Positions 12,296-24,460 of a stretch of DNA of 64,000 nucleotides are shown here, piece by piece; the first letter of the stretch is position 1, and each line of letters opens with the position of its first letter. This stretch comes from Taxillus chinensis. Its lineage: Eukaryota > Streptophyta > Magnoliopsida > Santalales > Loranthaceae. The stretch spans positions 12,228,498-12,292,497 of the forward strand of contig CM042092.1 of the NCBI GenBank assembly GCA_023512835.1, read 5' to 3'. The position numbers were made by a program, and so were the translations under genes. The notes below the pieces were generated by a model, which saw only the letters and a list, made by a program, of their open reading frames with translations, made no database searches and was not told the DNA's origin.

Positions 12296-15180
12296 CAGTT
12301 GGAGGGGAATTGTGGGGATGAGCGGCGACGAGTAGTCGGACAAGAATGATGGTGGCCAAATGGGTTGAAATATGCTAACAAGGATAAAAGAAAAAAGGAA
12401 GAAAAATAAACAACTAGTGCTTTTTGGATAGCTAAATATAACCATTCAATTTAAAGTTGGCTAAATTTACTGTACAATTATTGAGCTTAACATATAAGTT
12501 TTTTTTAAAAAAATAATGAGTCATTTTTAGTCAAAATTTAACTTTGCCTAGCTTAATGTGAATGCTCTTAGAGAGGAACATTTGCGTCATGGCAAATTTC
12601 TAACTTCCCAATGTGATGCTATTATGTTATGTGTGAAACAAACTATTATTTTGAATTTTAAAATATCAAGATTATTATGTTATATTGCATTATTTTAATT
12701 ACTTAGACAAATTTGTTCCTACTATTATTAATTATTAAAAATTTATTAAATTCAAGTATTATAATGGGTCATACCGTCAATCATAGTAACAACATCCACT
12801 ATGACTTCTCTAAAATTAACTTTTTAAAATAACAAAAAAATTATTTTAATAATTTATTTTTTATAAATTTACTTTTCGGTTTCTATATTTTAATCATGTA
12901 TTAATAAAAATATTTTTTTACATATTTATTTATTCATTTAAATTAAATTTAATATAATAATAAAAATAAATATGATAAGAAAATATATAATATTTTAATA
13001 AATATAAAATAATTAACATGAGATCAAATTCAAGAAGTTGTTATTTATTTTCTAATTTTTTTAATTAGAATATAAAGTTTAAAAAGAGTAAATATTAAGT
13101 ATTCTTGTTAAACTAATTCGGTAATAAACTAACAAAAATCTCTCGTTACTCGCGAGAAGTCGTCAGACCTTCACAACTATAAAAACCATTAAACTTATAA
13201 AATATCAATATATTACATAACTTTTTAATAAAATAAAAAATAATTATTCCGGCCCACGAGCTAGCGCGCTATCTTCATAGTTCATATAAACTTACCAAAT
13301 TTTATGACCCAAAAAAAAAAAGTGTCAGCCCACGTAAGCCACGGGTCAAAAGCCCATATAACAACCATTCATCCTGACCACACATCCAATTATATCCGTA
13401 GAAATGAAATATAAATTGAGGAGTGATAGAGCGGGATAATTACCATATAAGAAATTAATTATGGGTACCTCTGTGATCGCGGTGTATGATAATTTTGATG
13501 CTGTTGAATATTGGTAAACAAAACCCCGTTTTTGGATATGATAACGTAGAAGATGCGTTGATGGCTTATTGAAGATGATCCGCGATGAGATCAATGAAGT
13601 GATTACAAAAAGTGCATGTGTGCTACGATTTATATGGAGGTGGTGAATATTTGTTATAGTGTCCAAAGAGATCAAGGGCATACGAGTAAATAATGTTGCA
13701 AAGGAAAAAATTATTTGTAGGTTAGGAAATTCCTACAAAAATATTTTATTGGATTGTTATGAATAAAAATTTAAAAAAATGATAATATCAATCTAATGAT
13801 AATAAAAATATTTTTGTATAGATTACCTGTATAATCTAGTTGTATATAATATTACTCTATTGCAAAATAAGTGAAAATGAGACAAAACTCCCAAAAGTGT
13901 TAAAAGAAATTACAATACTAATTTAAAAAAATTACTAGCATTTGATATATTCAGTATTCATATAAATTTGATAAATTTTGAGCACCTTAGTCAGTTTTTT
14001 TATTTTAGCAGGTTTCTTTTATTTTTATTTTACATGGATATTGCATTTAAATTTAGGAAAGTATTAAAAACATTATATTAACCATATCATTAAGCACCTT
14101 TTCTATTACAATATTATATACTAATTTTTTTATTTATAATATTTATTTATTTACTTTTAAATTTTTAATATATATAATAAGATGGTAAAAGTATAATTTT
14201 AAGGGTATTTTTGATAAAATATTAAAACCAAACTCAAATCAAATTACTGTAAAGTAGAAATTTTAACGATAAATTCAATTAAAGGGATAATTTCAATACT
14301 CAGGAAAAAATGATTCCAATTCCTTTCATTAATTTTATTTTGAAAATAATGGGTACCATAGTGTGATAATATAAACATTACACGTGATATGACCAATTCA
14401 TTATTTCAACTATAAACCTATCTACCGTATGATAGGATTTGTAACGCTGAAGATTTAAATCATATTATAATTGAGCAAACCCATTTAAATAGCATAAATC
14501 CCATTCCACATGCTTAAAATAGCATAATTGGTTCTTTTACTTTCATCATTTCATGTGTTTTTTTCCATTGAACAGACCAGACATACAATTAACCCTGATA
14601 AAAATATTCATAGGAATGATTAGTTAGCAACAATTGTACAAGTACTGAAGTACATACATTCATACTAAATCAAGTTACAGAAGTTGGAATCAAATGTCTG
14701 AATTTATTTGATTTAAATTTAAGAAGATTAAATTATTTTTCAATATTTAATAATTAATTAAATACTAACACATTACCTTTCATTAGTTTTTCTAGTGCTA
14801 CGTTATTATATACCTATAATTATAAACCTAAGCGTAGCAATAAGGTACACCATTGTTTTTCTCACCTCATGTCATCGTCGGATTTCGAATTCCCATTTAC
14901 TATATATAATTTCGGCTTCCTTCCTATTTTCTACAGGGGGGAAATAAATAAAAAGTGATACTGTTCATTTCGGTAGGTGGAGTACAACACTATAATTAAT
15001 TAATTATTGAATTTAAGTGATGTATTTAATTACTGTGAGTGTGAGCATGTGAAGAATAGCAAATGTAGGCTAGAGAATAGGCGTTTGCATGTGGCGCCTT
15101 CCCTGCATGTCAGCTACTCTTATGATTAGGCATTGCTTTCGTGATTTTTTCTTCCCCCCCTTTTTTGTTTTTTATTAATT
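12296..15180. other. AT-rich intergenic sequence with possible MITE remnants
   Basis: No gene is supported. Around 12425-12575 there are GGCTAAATTTA-like blocks ending in AATGCTCTTAGAG, which resemble common small non-autonomous DNA transposons in plants. Boundaries could not be set. The remainder is AT-rich with stop codons in all frames. Confidence 0.4.
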
Positions 15181-15189
15181 GCTAACCAT

Positions 15190-15428
15190 GCGGGCTGACA
15201 ATTATATATATATATAGTTTTGCTAGTTAATTTTTTATCGTAAAAAATTTAGTTTGGATTAGATATTATAATTAATGATTCAAATTATAATTTTATTTAA
15301 CTGTAATTTTGTTATAATTAATTTAATACAGTTAAATAAAAGTCTAATAGGGCCGTTGAATTTTAATCTGATGATTTAGATTAAAGATTCCTCTAAAGAG
15401 GTGACATCATAGCTTTTATATAGCATAA

Positions 15429-15432
<4 letters not shown>
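15190..15432. repeat. Possible MITE with internal hairpin
   Basis: The segment holds a perfect 15-bp inverted repeat, TTTTATTTAACTGTA at 15291-15305 against 15327-15341, with a 21-bp loop. It ends in a block (GACATCATAGCTTTTATATAGCATAAC) followed by a TA microsatellite. The outer ends show only partial inverted similarity (TAGTTTTGCTAG and its degenerate inverse). A miniature inverted-repeat element is plausible but not proved. Confidence 0.35.
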
Positions 15433-15459
<27 letters not shown>

Positions 15460-15460
15460 T
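15433..15460. repeat. (TA)n microsatellite
   Basis: An uninterrupted TA dinucleotide run of roughly 13 units, directly downstream of the possible MITE. Confidence 0.9.
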
Positions 15461-16258
15461 TAATTTAGCTTAAAATAATATTTTTTAAAAATCTACATAA
15501 TCTTTTTTATAATGTATATATTATATAAAATAATATTTATTATTTATTATTATTTTTATCTATTCCAATAACACTCCCGAAAAATGACACATTGATATTA
15601 TTTTTATAGAATATATAAATTATATTTATATTTCTCATCAAAATTTACCTAATAATAATACTCTCTAAAATTTTATTCTAAAATTTACTCATTTTAAAAA
15701 ACTTGATATTTTTTCTATCCTATAATTTTTATTTAATTAAAATAATATTCTTATATTTCTTTGGAATTATTTTTTTCTGTCTTCTATTTAATATAGTCAA
15801 ACAAAAATTCAAAGAGTCAAAAACAATATAAAAATTAAGAAATTTTTTTATAGAATAAATAATACTTTAATTCCATAAATCACTCACAGTAAAATAATAA
15901 AATGTTTTATATATCTGACTATGAACTAACCGGTCAAATTTCAAAATTATCAAATTTTATTTTATTGGTTTTAAAAATGAAATACTGCAAGGCAAACCAT
16001 TATCTCTGCACAATGAGTGCACTGAGTTGAAGGCATCATTCATCATTCTCGTTGCACAAAATATGAATGATCCGATCAAGCGTGAGACGAACACTCACTA
16101 TGGGCTAATATCTGCTCCCACCCAAAAGTTTGATTTTCACCATTGTTGTCGTGACACACTGCCCAAGCCACGCTCCCACCAAGCCCGCGCGTGCTGCATA
16201 GTACTTAGGAACTCCCAACCCACCCACGCCCCCTTCCACCCCGCCCGCCCTCCCCCCG

Positions 16259-16260
<2 letters not shown>

Positions 16261-16286
<26 letters not shown>
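16261..16286. repeat. Poly-T tract
   Basis: About 26 consecutive T bases directly after a C-rich run (16196-16262). It may be the tail of an inserted retrotransposed sequence on the minus strand, but no source gene is recognisable. Confidence 0.8.
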
Positions 16287-16289
<3 letters not shown>

Positions 16290-16689
16290 ATCCTATTTCG
16301 TACAAGCATAATTTTCTTTTTTGAAAACAATTTTTATTTTAAAAAATATGATTTAAAATTTAAATCATAACTTAAATAAAACAAATACTTTTAAAAAAAT
16401 TCAGTTATTTTATTATTTAAATTTTAATTTCATTTTAACGGGATAAATAAATTTTTTTATTTTTAATTTTTCTTACTACTTTCTTACATGTTTATTTTAT
16501 CTTATTTTATTTTAAAATTTTGGTCGGTTCTGATTTTAAAAAAATTCACTTTTTAAAATTCAATTTTTTTCTCAAAATTCAAACTCCAATTCAAGTAAAA
16601 ATTCAAATCATGAAACAAAATTAGGTTTGAGATCAAACATCCAGATTAAAAGTTCAATATTATCAATGAGACCTCAAATTTTCTTGCTG

Positions 16690-16690
<1 letters not shown>

Positions 16691-16728
<38 letters not shown>
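16691..16728. repeat. (TA)n microsatellite
   Basis: About 18 TA units without interruption. Confidence 0.95.
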
Positions 16729-16730
<2 letters not shown>

Positions 16731-17668
16731 TTAAAGTTAATTAATAAAATTAATACATGTTAAAGTTAAATTGTAGAATTAAATTTTGGGAGGTAAATAT
16801 TTATAAGCTTTGCCTCTCTTGTTTTTTAAAATAAGGTGCAAAAAAGTATTAATAGTATACTAGCTAAAAATATTAACAGATATTAATTACAAATTATACT
16901 CAAAATATATATCTTAATTATAAATTTTATTAAAGTTTTAAATTTTAAAGTACTGATTAGTTAAATTTAGCCGGTACCTCAAAGTTTAAAATTTCAATAA
17001 AAATTATAATTAAAATATAAAATTTAAATATAATTTATGATTAATATTATTTTATATAGATAAATTTATTAAAAATTTTAATTAATTCATTATCAAATGC
17101 TCTGTTTCCTCGAAAGCAATCCACGGTCGGACTCGGAGCGAAGAATTAAAAATATAGGGGGAGGAAGGAAGATCTTATTAGGTCACCAATGAGATGTGCC
17201 CCGGTAAGAGAGAACTGTAGCATGGGGAAAGTATCCTGACGTGCCTCATCATGCATGCGCCGGTTTCATTCAAACCTACATTTTTAAATAAATCCAACCG
17301 CCCTCTAATTAAAATATTAATAATTTGCTGCGAAATGTGTTTTTTTTCCTCCCTGAGTAATTAAAATAATAATGGTAATAAAAATATATGTGACATTATA
17401 GAACTATTATTATTGTGAGTTTAAGATCGAGGTATCCACGAAATTACATGCGTGAATTAATTATTGAAAAGGTGATGAACGAGTCGCTTCGACTAAGAAA
17501 TTGTCAAAATTTGGTTGTAAAATTAAACCCGCGAGGAACAATGATTCATGTCCTACACTGAGGCATTCAATCGCGAAGATGGATTTCGGGTCTTCGGTCA
17601 AATAAATAAGCATGCAAAAATGAACGCGATGCTTTTTCTTTTTTTTTCTTTCATAACCAATTTTAACT

Positions 17669-17670
<2 letters not shown>

Positions 17671-17736
<66 letters not shown>
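17671..17736. repeat. (TA)n microsatellite
   Basis: About 32 TA units with one AA interruption near 17699-17700. It is the longest dinucleotide run in the window. Confidence 0.95.
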
Positions 17737-17737
<1 letters not shown>

Positions 17738-19996
17738 CATTTCATTGATTTATATGAGGTTAATGTTAATCCTATACAGATATGTTAATGACTCATTTGG
17801 TTAAACCTAGAAAATAAGGGTTTTATAAGGTGCGCCTTTTAAAATAAATAACTTTTAAGTTTTTTTTTTGGGAGAAAAAATGTTTAGATATTATGGTGTT
17901 TATGGTTTATATATGAATGAAATGGTCGACAAATATATAAATCTTAAGTTTGATGATAGTTTTGAAAATATATAACAGAGTTACACTAAATTAAAAACCG
18001 ATTTATAACATAAAAGTTTTATTTTTGTTGTTTATGACTTATACCCAGTTTTTTAACTTAAAAAAAAAATTATATATAGGTTACTCAACACAAAAAAATT
18101 ACTTATAAGTAGTTTTGTGTACATATAAGCAGCTTATAAGCTTACATAGCACAAAGTCTCGTGCACACTTGAATAGGGTATAGAGTATATCTTTTGCTAT
18201 TGTTTTTTCAATCAACCCTTGGTAAAAGAAATTGATTGAGTTTCTTGAATTTCCTGTTTTAAATTCAATCTTTCTTTTCTTTTTCTCGCCTTTTCCTCCA
18301 CTTTATTACCTAGGCCAATTATATTATCTTACAAAATCAAGATTCAAATTTTAGCTCCAAAACATTTAAAAAAATATAACACGAACATAAAATGCAAAAA
18401 CATAAACACATACCAAACAAGCAAATAATACGTGAGGATGAAAGAAGTCAACCCAATTAATAATAATAATAAAGTAACAGTACTAGTAGTAGTATGAGAC
18501 AATTATTTTTAAAATTACCTTTATAAACTTAAAGTAATACATAGACTCTTTTGGAACAAGTCCTTATGGTCTTCAAGTAATGTCCTATGGTTATATATTT
18601 TTTATTTAACCCCAAATTTCCCTATTAATCATCTAAATCACTTCACAAAATACCATAACTATGTGCATAGTCATTACTTGGACAAGGTAACTATCCCGCA
18701 TAAGGATAATGGGACAAAAAATGGCTGTGGGTATCCATTATTCACCCCTAATTATTACAATGAAACGTGTGGTAATAACACCCTCAATCCCCCATGTGAT
18801 TTATAGATTGTAATACATTAGTCCTCATGCCATTGCTTTAAAATTTATATAATAAAGGTAATGAACTTACTATGAACTTACGAAAACCTCTTAAAAAACT
18901 ATAAAATTTTCACTTATGTTTGATGCTTCTGATGTGTTACAGCATTCACACTAGTTTATTTATAATATAATTTTTTTAAAATTTAGAAAAAAATTTAATT
19001 GTTTTATCAGATAAAAACTACACTATATCAAGTTTTCTAAACTGTAAAATTTAGAGATTAAAAATAAAAATAGTAGAAAAAATCTTCATATTTAAAAGAT
19101 TACTATTCATTCTTTGAATATTTTTTAAATATATTTCTTAACATATGTATATTGTAATAAATGAAATAGATAAAAAATAGTACATAAAAAATATAATTTT
19201 ATAATTTTAAAAAATAAGGACGAGGATGGAAAATGAATTATGAAGGAATAAATAAAATATATCAAATATATATTATTTATTTTTTAAAATAAAATTAAAA
19301 TTCTGAAACTGATGTAAATAATTTTATAATATCCTAATTTGGCCTTTTTAAAAAAATGTTACTATTATTTACAATAATAGGTAAATAAACATAGAAAAAT
19401 GGTGGGGCGAAGGGTCGTTTTCTGCGCAGAGAAGTTTGAAAATTTACCTATTTTTAATACACACCGACTGGCCTGGCCCCGCCCCTTCCCCTGCCCTCCC
19501 GCTAAAATCTCTCTCATCCATCATTCCTCTGCTTGGGAAGCTAGGAAGGCAGAAAGGTAGCGAGAAGTTCCTAATCTTTTGTCCAAACTTGTTTTGTTCG
19601 TTTTTTCATCGATCGTGTCTCTGTCTAATCCACACTCTCTCTAACCCCCTCATAATATATATATATATATAGACATATATAATATTTATATTTACACGCG
19701 CACGTACATATATCCCCGGCCCTTCATCCATTCCCTGTCATTCATTGGTTCATTATTGGGCTAACGAACTCGAATTATCGTCAACATGGCTCTGAATCTC
19801 CGAACCCAGAATCCTATTATTAGCAGCTGTTGTAGTTTTTTCGGAAGCGTCCAATGTTTGCGGCTGTAATAACTTTTCGGCTGCAAAACGTTAATCCGCA
19901 TACACGTTATTGCTGTTCGCCCACTTCTTTTTTTCCCCTTGTCCCTTCCTTGTTCCGCGCCGCCCTGTCGGAATCGATCCGATCCCCCATTCCAAG

Positions 19997-20331
19997 GTGA
20001 GAGGTGTTGCTCTTATCGGCCTATTGTTTTCGTTGTATGTCTTCTTGTAAAATTTGTAATGTTTTATGTTTCGCGAAGCAACTTAATCCATTTTCATGGT
20101 GAAAGGTGGGGGAGAGGTTAACAATTTTGCCTCACTGTTTACTTTGTATTTTATTTTTACTTTTGATGATAATTAGACTGTCGTTTTCGTTTCGTCTTTC
20201 TTCCTCCTCATGTTCCTACTAGTGTTTTCGTTTCTGATGAGATTTTCATTTTCTTTTCTTTTTTTGTTTTGTTTTGTTTTTTTTTTTTGTTTTTGGGTTT
20301 TGAAGGCAAAGCATCGGTTTTTTAGTTTTAG
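19997..20331 (+). other. Probable 5' UTR intron of the NUDT13-like gene
   Basis: A good donor, CCAAG followed by GTGAGA, sits at 19997. It is followed by a T-rich tract (20240-20295) and candidate acceptors ending at 20324 (TTTTTTAG) or 20331. The coding start follows at 20346. The upstream C/T-rich segment 19480-19990 would then be the first, non-coding exon and promoter. This is inferred from splice-site-like sequence only. Confidence 0.4.
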
Positions 20332-20345
20332 ATTATTCTTGAATC

Positions 20346-22977
20346 ATGTCATTAGTAGCACGAACCGGCCGTCACCAGCAGCGGTACGAGAACAATTTGC
20401 GGCTGGTGTCTGGGTAAGCACCGTGTTTCACCAATTATTGCTTCTAGTTTGTGGCCGGCCTTGTGGGTCAAACAATTGCACAAACCATGCTCTTTCTGTC
20501 TTTTATATTGGTAATGGCAGGTTCATTGCATACTACTCACACCACATCCTTGAAATCGAATGGTTACACTGCATTTCTTCATATAGACGGAGAATAACGC
20601 ATAATTGATTCTGTACTGGTATGATTCAGAGGAAAATGGCGTGGATCTTGGGTGCTGTTGTATTGGGATGTCTGTTGTTTTTGGTTTACTTTTATGGGTT
20701 TGGCTTGTTGGGTGTCTTACACATGCTGAACTCATCTTATTTTGCCTCAAAATATGGTACAAAATTTTATCTAGTTGGGCACAGAAAGGGAAGAATTCAG
20801 GGGCGATTCAAAATACTGCAAGACGTGTTTATCGGCTTATTTATCAAAATTTTCAAGTTCTACTTAAATGGAGAATCGAATCAAACGCTAAAATATCTAT
20901 AAGATTTCAGCATGATTGCTTTGAACCTTTTCTCTTGTACCTGTTTGAGCCAGAACTGATGGCGTTACTGCTAAAAATGCATTATCAATTATTAAGGATC
21001 TAGCTATTTTGAATTGCATGATTTGACTATGCATAGAATCTAAGAAATCATGTTTTTGTGCACTAATTTTGGCTTGGATTGAGCGAAATGATCCTAAGTA
21101 TGCATTTACTCACCGAGAGTTCTTATGCAGTTGTATTCCTTACAAGCTGACAGAGGATAATGGATATCAGATTAATGATCTGCGGAACAGAATAAAAGTT
21201 CTCATGATTTCGTCTCCAGATCGTGATGACCTCGTGTTCCCAAAGGTATACAGTTCCCCTATCCGTTGGATCCATATCTTCACAGCTATTTATGGACTGT
21301 GCATGTTTCTTTATTAAACCTTTGTTCTCTTTCTATTTGTTAGGGGGGATGGGAAGATGATGAGACTGTTGAACAAGCCGCATGTCGTGAAGCATGGGAG
21401 GAAGCAGGAGTGATAGGGATTCTTGTATGTTTTTAATTTTTATTAATTTTCATGTTTTAAAGAATGTTACTTGTTATAGGTTCTCTTCCTCCATCTATGC
21501 ATGCCATGTCTGGACAGAGGCATACTAAGATTGTTTAGTACATTTTGGTTAGGTATCATGAGGCAATTTTTCAAGCTCTTAGTTGCACGTGTTTTTTCAA
21601 GACTATACGATGTTTCTATTGAACTATTGACATGGAATTCTTGTAGAAAAAGAAAAACCGATGGTATGCCCATAATTCTTGTTCACCCCACTCAAACTCT
21701 GGAAAATGAAAGCAGCAAAGAAACAAAAGTTCGTTTTGCCACAAATCTCTACTGTTGTTGACAATCAATTGATTTCAACATACCTTCGGGTTTTTGAGAA
21801 CTGTTATGGATGCTGTTTACCATTCCTTGAGTCTAAATTTTTTTGTTGATGGCCTCCTTGACCATTATAGCTGTGGTCCAAATTGTTTGGAGTAAAGAAT
21901 ATCGGATCTCGCGAATTCCAAGTAGTAGTTGCAAACACTATTTAAAACCCTCTCAAATTCTTTTCCAGAAGACAACTTCCTATTTATGATTGCTGACATA
22001 GTTGTATTGGCTTATGCTTCTTCTGAAATTCTTTTTGGTATCCTACATGTTATTGGTTCATTTTAAATTGTTTTCTGTATATAGATTTTTAAGAACATTG
22101 GAGTCACACAATGTTCATACTTATACTCCCGGGTTCTTTGAAATGCCCATGCGTCTACATACTATTGGACCAAACATTCATTGTGCTTGCTACATCATTG
22201 TCACGCTTGATACACTTAGATGACGTGTTGGCCTGTTGGTTTCAATGATTATCTGGGGTTAATGGACAAAACCCCAGGTATATGGAGTAGTCGCTATTGA
22301 TCATCAAGTGTCAAGACCATGTCATGATGCACAATCAAATATTTGAGTTTGAGATGTTTTGTCACTATGAAATTTATCAAATGCACTGCATTATCTTCAG
22401 GGAAAAACCTTGGGGGATTGGGAGTTCAGAAGCAAGAGTAGACAAGAAATCTGCAGCCTGGAAGGAGGCTGCAAGGGGCGCATGTTTGCAATGAAAGTAA
22501 CTGAAGAGCATGAGGTCTGGCCAGAGCAGAAAAATCACGACAGGAAATGGGTTAGCTCTGCTAACTATAACTAATGTTTTCATGATAGCAGAAATATATT
22601 CTCTGATCTTTGGTGTAGTTTTGTGGCTGAACCCGTAGCTTATGACTTCTTAAGATTGTCACTTCTCTTTGCAGCTAAACATAGAAGATGCGAACAGACT
22701 CTGCCGATATGAATGGATGCGTTCGGCTCTTCATGAATTTTTTAGAATTATGGCAGAAGACGTAAGACATGAGACTGTGGACACAACGGTGCAGGCTTGT
22801 TCTATTCCCGTTTCAGGCATTGCTGCTGAATGTGAAGTGGAATCTTCATACCACAGAATGAAGCCTTCCAACACTCGACGCCGTGGTATGCATCCCAAAC
22901 ACTCACGTATTAGGTTCATTACTAACAGCATTAAGAAGAGGCGTCCCATCTCTAGTTCAAATTTGCGGAAGCAATGA
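20346..22977 (+). CDS. NUDT13: Nudix hydrolase, NUDT12/13 type
   Basis: Five coding exons with consistent phases: 20346-20413, 21131-21245, 21344-21424, 22401-22550 and 22675-22977 (stop included), giving 238 residues. All introns are GT-AG. The start was chosen because MSLVARTGRHQQRYE opens the protein exactly as in plant NUDT12/13/16 enzymes. The complete 23-residue Nudix box (G-x5-E-x7-RE-x2-EE-x-G-V) is at residues 62-84 and includes REAWEEAGV, with all metal-binding Glu present. Downstream CKGRMFA, WPEQ and CRYEWM blocks also match the family. Arabidopsis NUDT13 is described as a mitochondrial hydrolase of long-chain diadenosine polyphosphates. The same substrate is inferred here and not shown. 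The C-terminal tail of about 60 residues after residue 178 is Arg/Lys-rich (RRRG, KKRRP) and appears longer than I expect for the Arabidopsis protein. No frameshift is seen. Confidence 0.92.
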
Positions 22978-24439
22978 ACCATGCAGTTGTCGCTGAGTCT
23001 GCCTGTCAACTTACCACTGCAATTAAAGCCGTAGAATGTACTGTTTTGTGTTGTGATTAGAATTATGAATTCTAACTCTCCGCGATGTTTATTTGGGTAT
23101 GCAGTGCCGACGTTAAGATGCTCAAGGTCGAAGTCATTCATTCGACGTAGGCCTAAATTGGGTGCTGCAAGCCCCACACCGAACTCAACCCAATTGAACC
23201 TGAAAGGTACAGCGTGAATGTGTGAACTCCTCTTGCATCTGCCTTCCCATTTCCTAGTTCCCAGTGACATCCAGTTCCTTCTTGTTGTTGTCTGTCCAAA
23301 GTAGGAATCCAAATCCAACCAGGCATTACATTCTGTAAGCTGTAATCTCTCTGCAGTTTTTGCATGTGGGTTGCGTCCTTGCATCACAGTTCATTCGTGC
23401 ATTGAAAATACCCTTCCCATCCTATCCCCGGTGGTACCTCCTCACCCGCCGTCACTCCCTCTGGTTCATCCCTTACCTCTTAAGATGCAGTTTAAGGTAC
23501 CGGCTATTTGTGGCGATCTGGGTCCTATTTAAGATTGCAACTTAAAACCTATTTGGGGTAGTAATGAAGAGCACTCCACATCAAAAGAGCTCAGCCTTGT
23601 GAGAAAGAGCTGGTAGGAAGTATGCAGTTCAGTTTTCAATTCATATGACATCGTTACTGTTGAGCCGAATTTGGGATGCCAAAATCCTCCCTATTTATTC
23701 CACTTGTAAATTTGAATTCAATTATGGATTTTTGAGCTTGTTGGGCCTGTTTTTTGTATACCATTTTGAAGCCTGTTTTAATGACGGCTGGAAGTGGAAG
23801 GGGCAATGGCCCTCTTGGGAGCCCAATCTTTCAGCTTGGATTGCTTTTCAATCACGCATGCAATTGGATTTCGGATTCGGGGTATGTGACATGACGGATC
23901 AATTGGGGGTGGTGTCCATAAGTTCCCATTTATGTGTGTATATGGAATCATTCTGCCAAAGAGGGAGACAAAACATGCTGCTTGTTAATATGTGGCTCTC
24001 TCTTTCTTTTTATTTATTTATTTATAATTATTATTATTCATTTGGGTTTGAATTCTTAGAGTTTTACTTTTTAAAGTAGCGTTATCAAAAATATCAGAAT
24101 CTGTTCAAGGCAGCATATTGCAGGTGTCTATAACCAATATGGGCTTTTGCAGTGACGGTGGGAACAGAAATCTGTCCACCGTTTAACCAATAAGAGTTTG
24201 GTGTCAATTAAGGTTTGAATGAATGGGAAATAAATACGAATGGTTTAAATAATGTAGTACTGAGTAAAGTATCGTTCTTGCGAGAATGAAGAATTAACTG
24301 TTTGCGGAGAGTTTCTTCCTGGTCAAAACTTCCCTCGAATATTCCAACATTAGGCCTTAGCCTCTCAAAACATCACTCCAATTCTCCAACGTTATTAGGA
24401 TCCTTAAAGCGTCACCTATCCAAACCGACTCCTCATACA
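22978..24439. other. 3' flank of NUDT13-like gene and intergenic sequence
   Basis: The proximal part probably contains the 3' UTR, but no clear polyadenylation signal decides its end. A 144-codon ORF at 23645-24079 has no recognised domain and lies in T-rich sequence, so it is not called a gene. The rest is unremarkable. Confidence 0.45.
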
Positions 24440-24460
24440 AAAAAAAAAAAAAAAAAAAAA
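24440..24460. repeat. Poly-A tract
   Basis: About 21 consecutive A bases. Possibly a retroposition tail, but no source sequence is recognisable upstream. Confidence 0.8.

Larger units (their letters stand above)
15461..19400. other. AT-rich intergenic sequence
   Basis: No gene is supported. The 94-codon ORF at 16027-16311 runs into a poly-T tract (16261-16286) and shows no domain. Long TA repeats lie at 16691-16728 and 17671-17736. A GC-richer patch at 17105-17270 contains no ORF of note. Confidence 0.5.

Noticed and set aside
10068..12300. Target-site duplication for the 2.2-kb solo LTR
   Set aside because: The flanking 5-mers TAATT and CAGTT do not match, so no duplication is claimed.
22731..23387. 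218-codon minus-strand ORF
   Set aside because: It lies antisense to the last coding exon of the NUDT13-like gene and has no domain of its own.
23645..24079. 144-codon plus-strand ORF downstream of NUDT13
   Set aside because: Its translation is dominated by aromatic residues from T-rich DNA. There is no known domain and no splice context.
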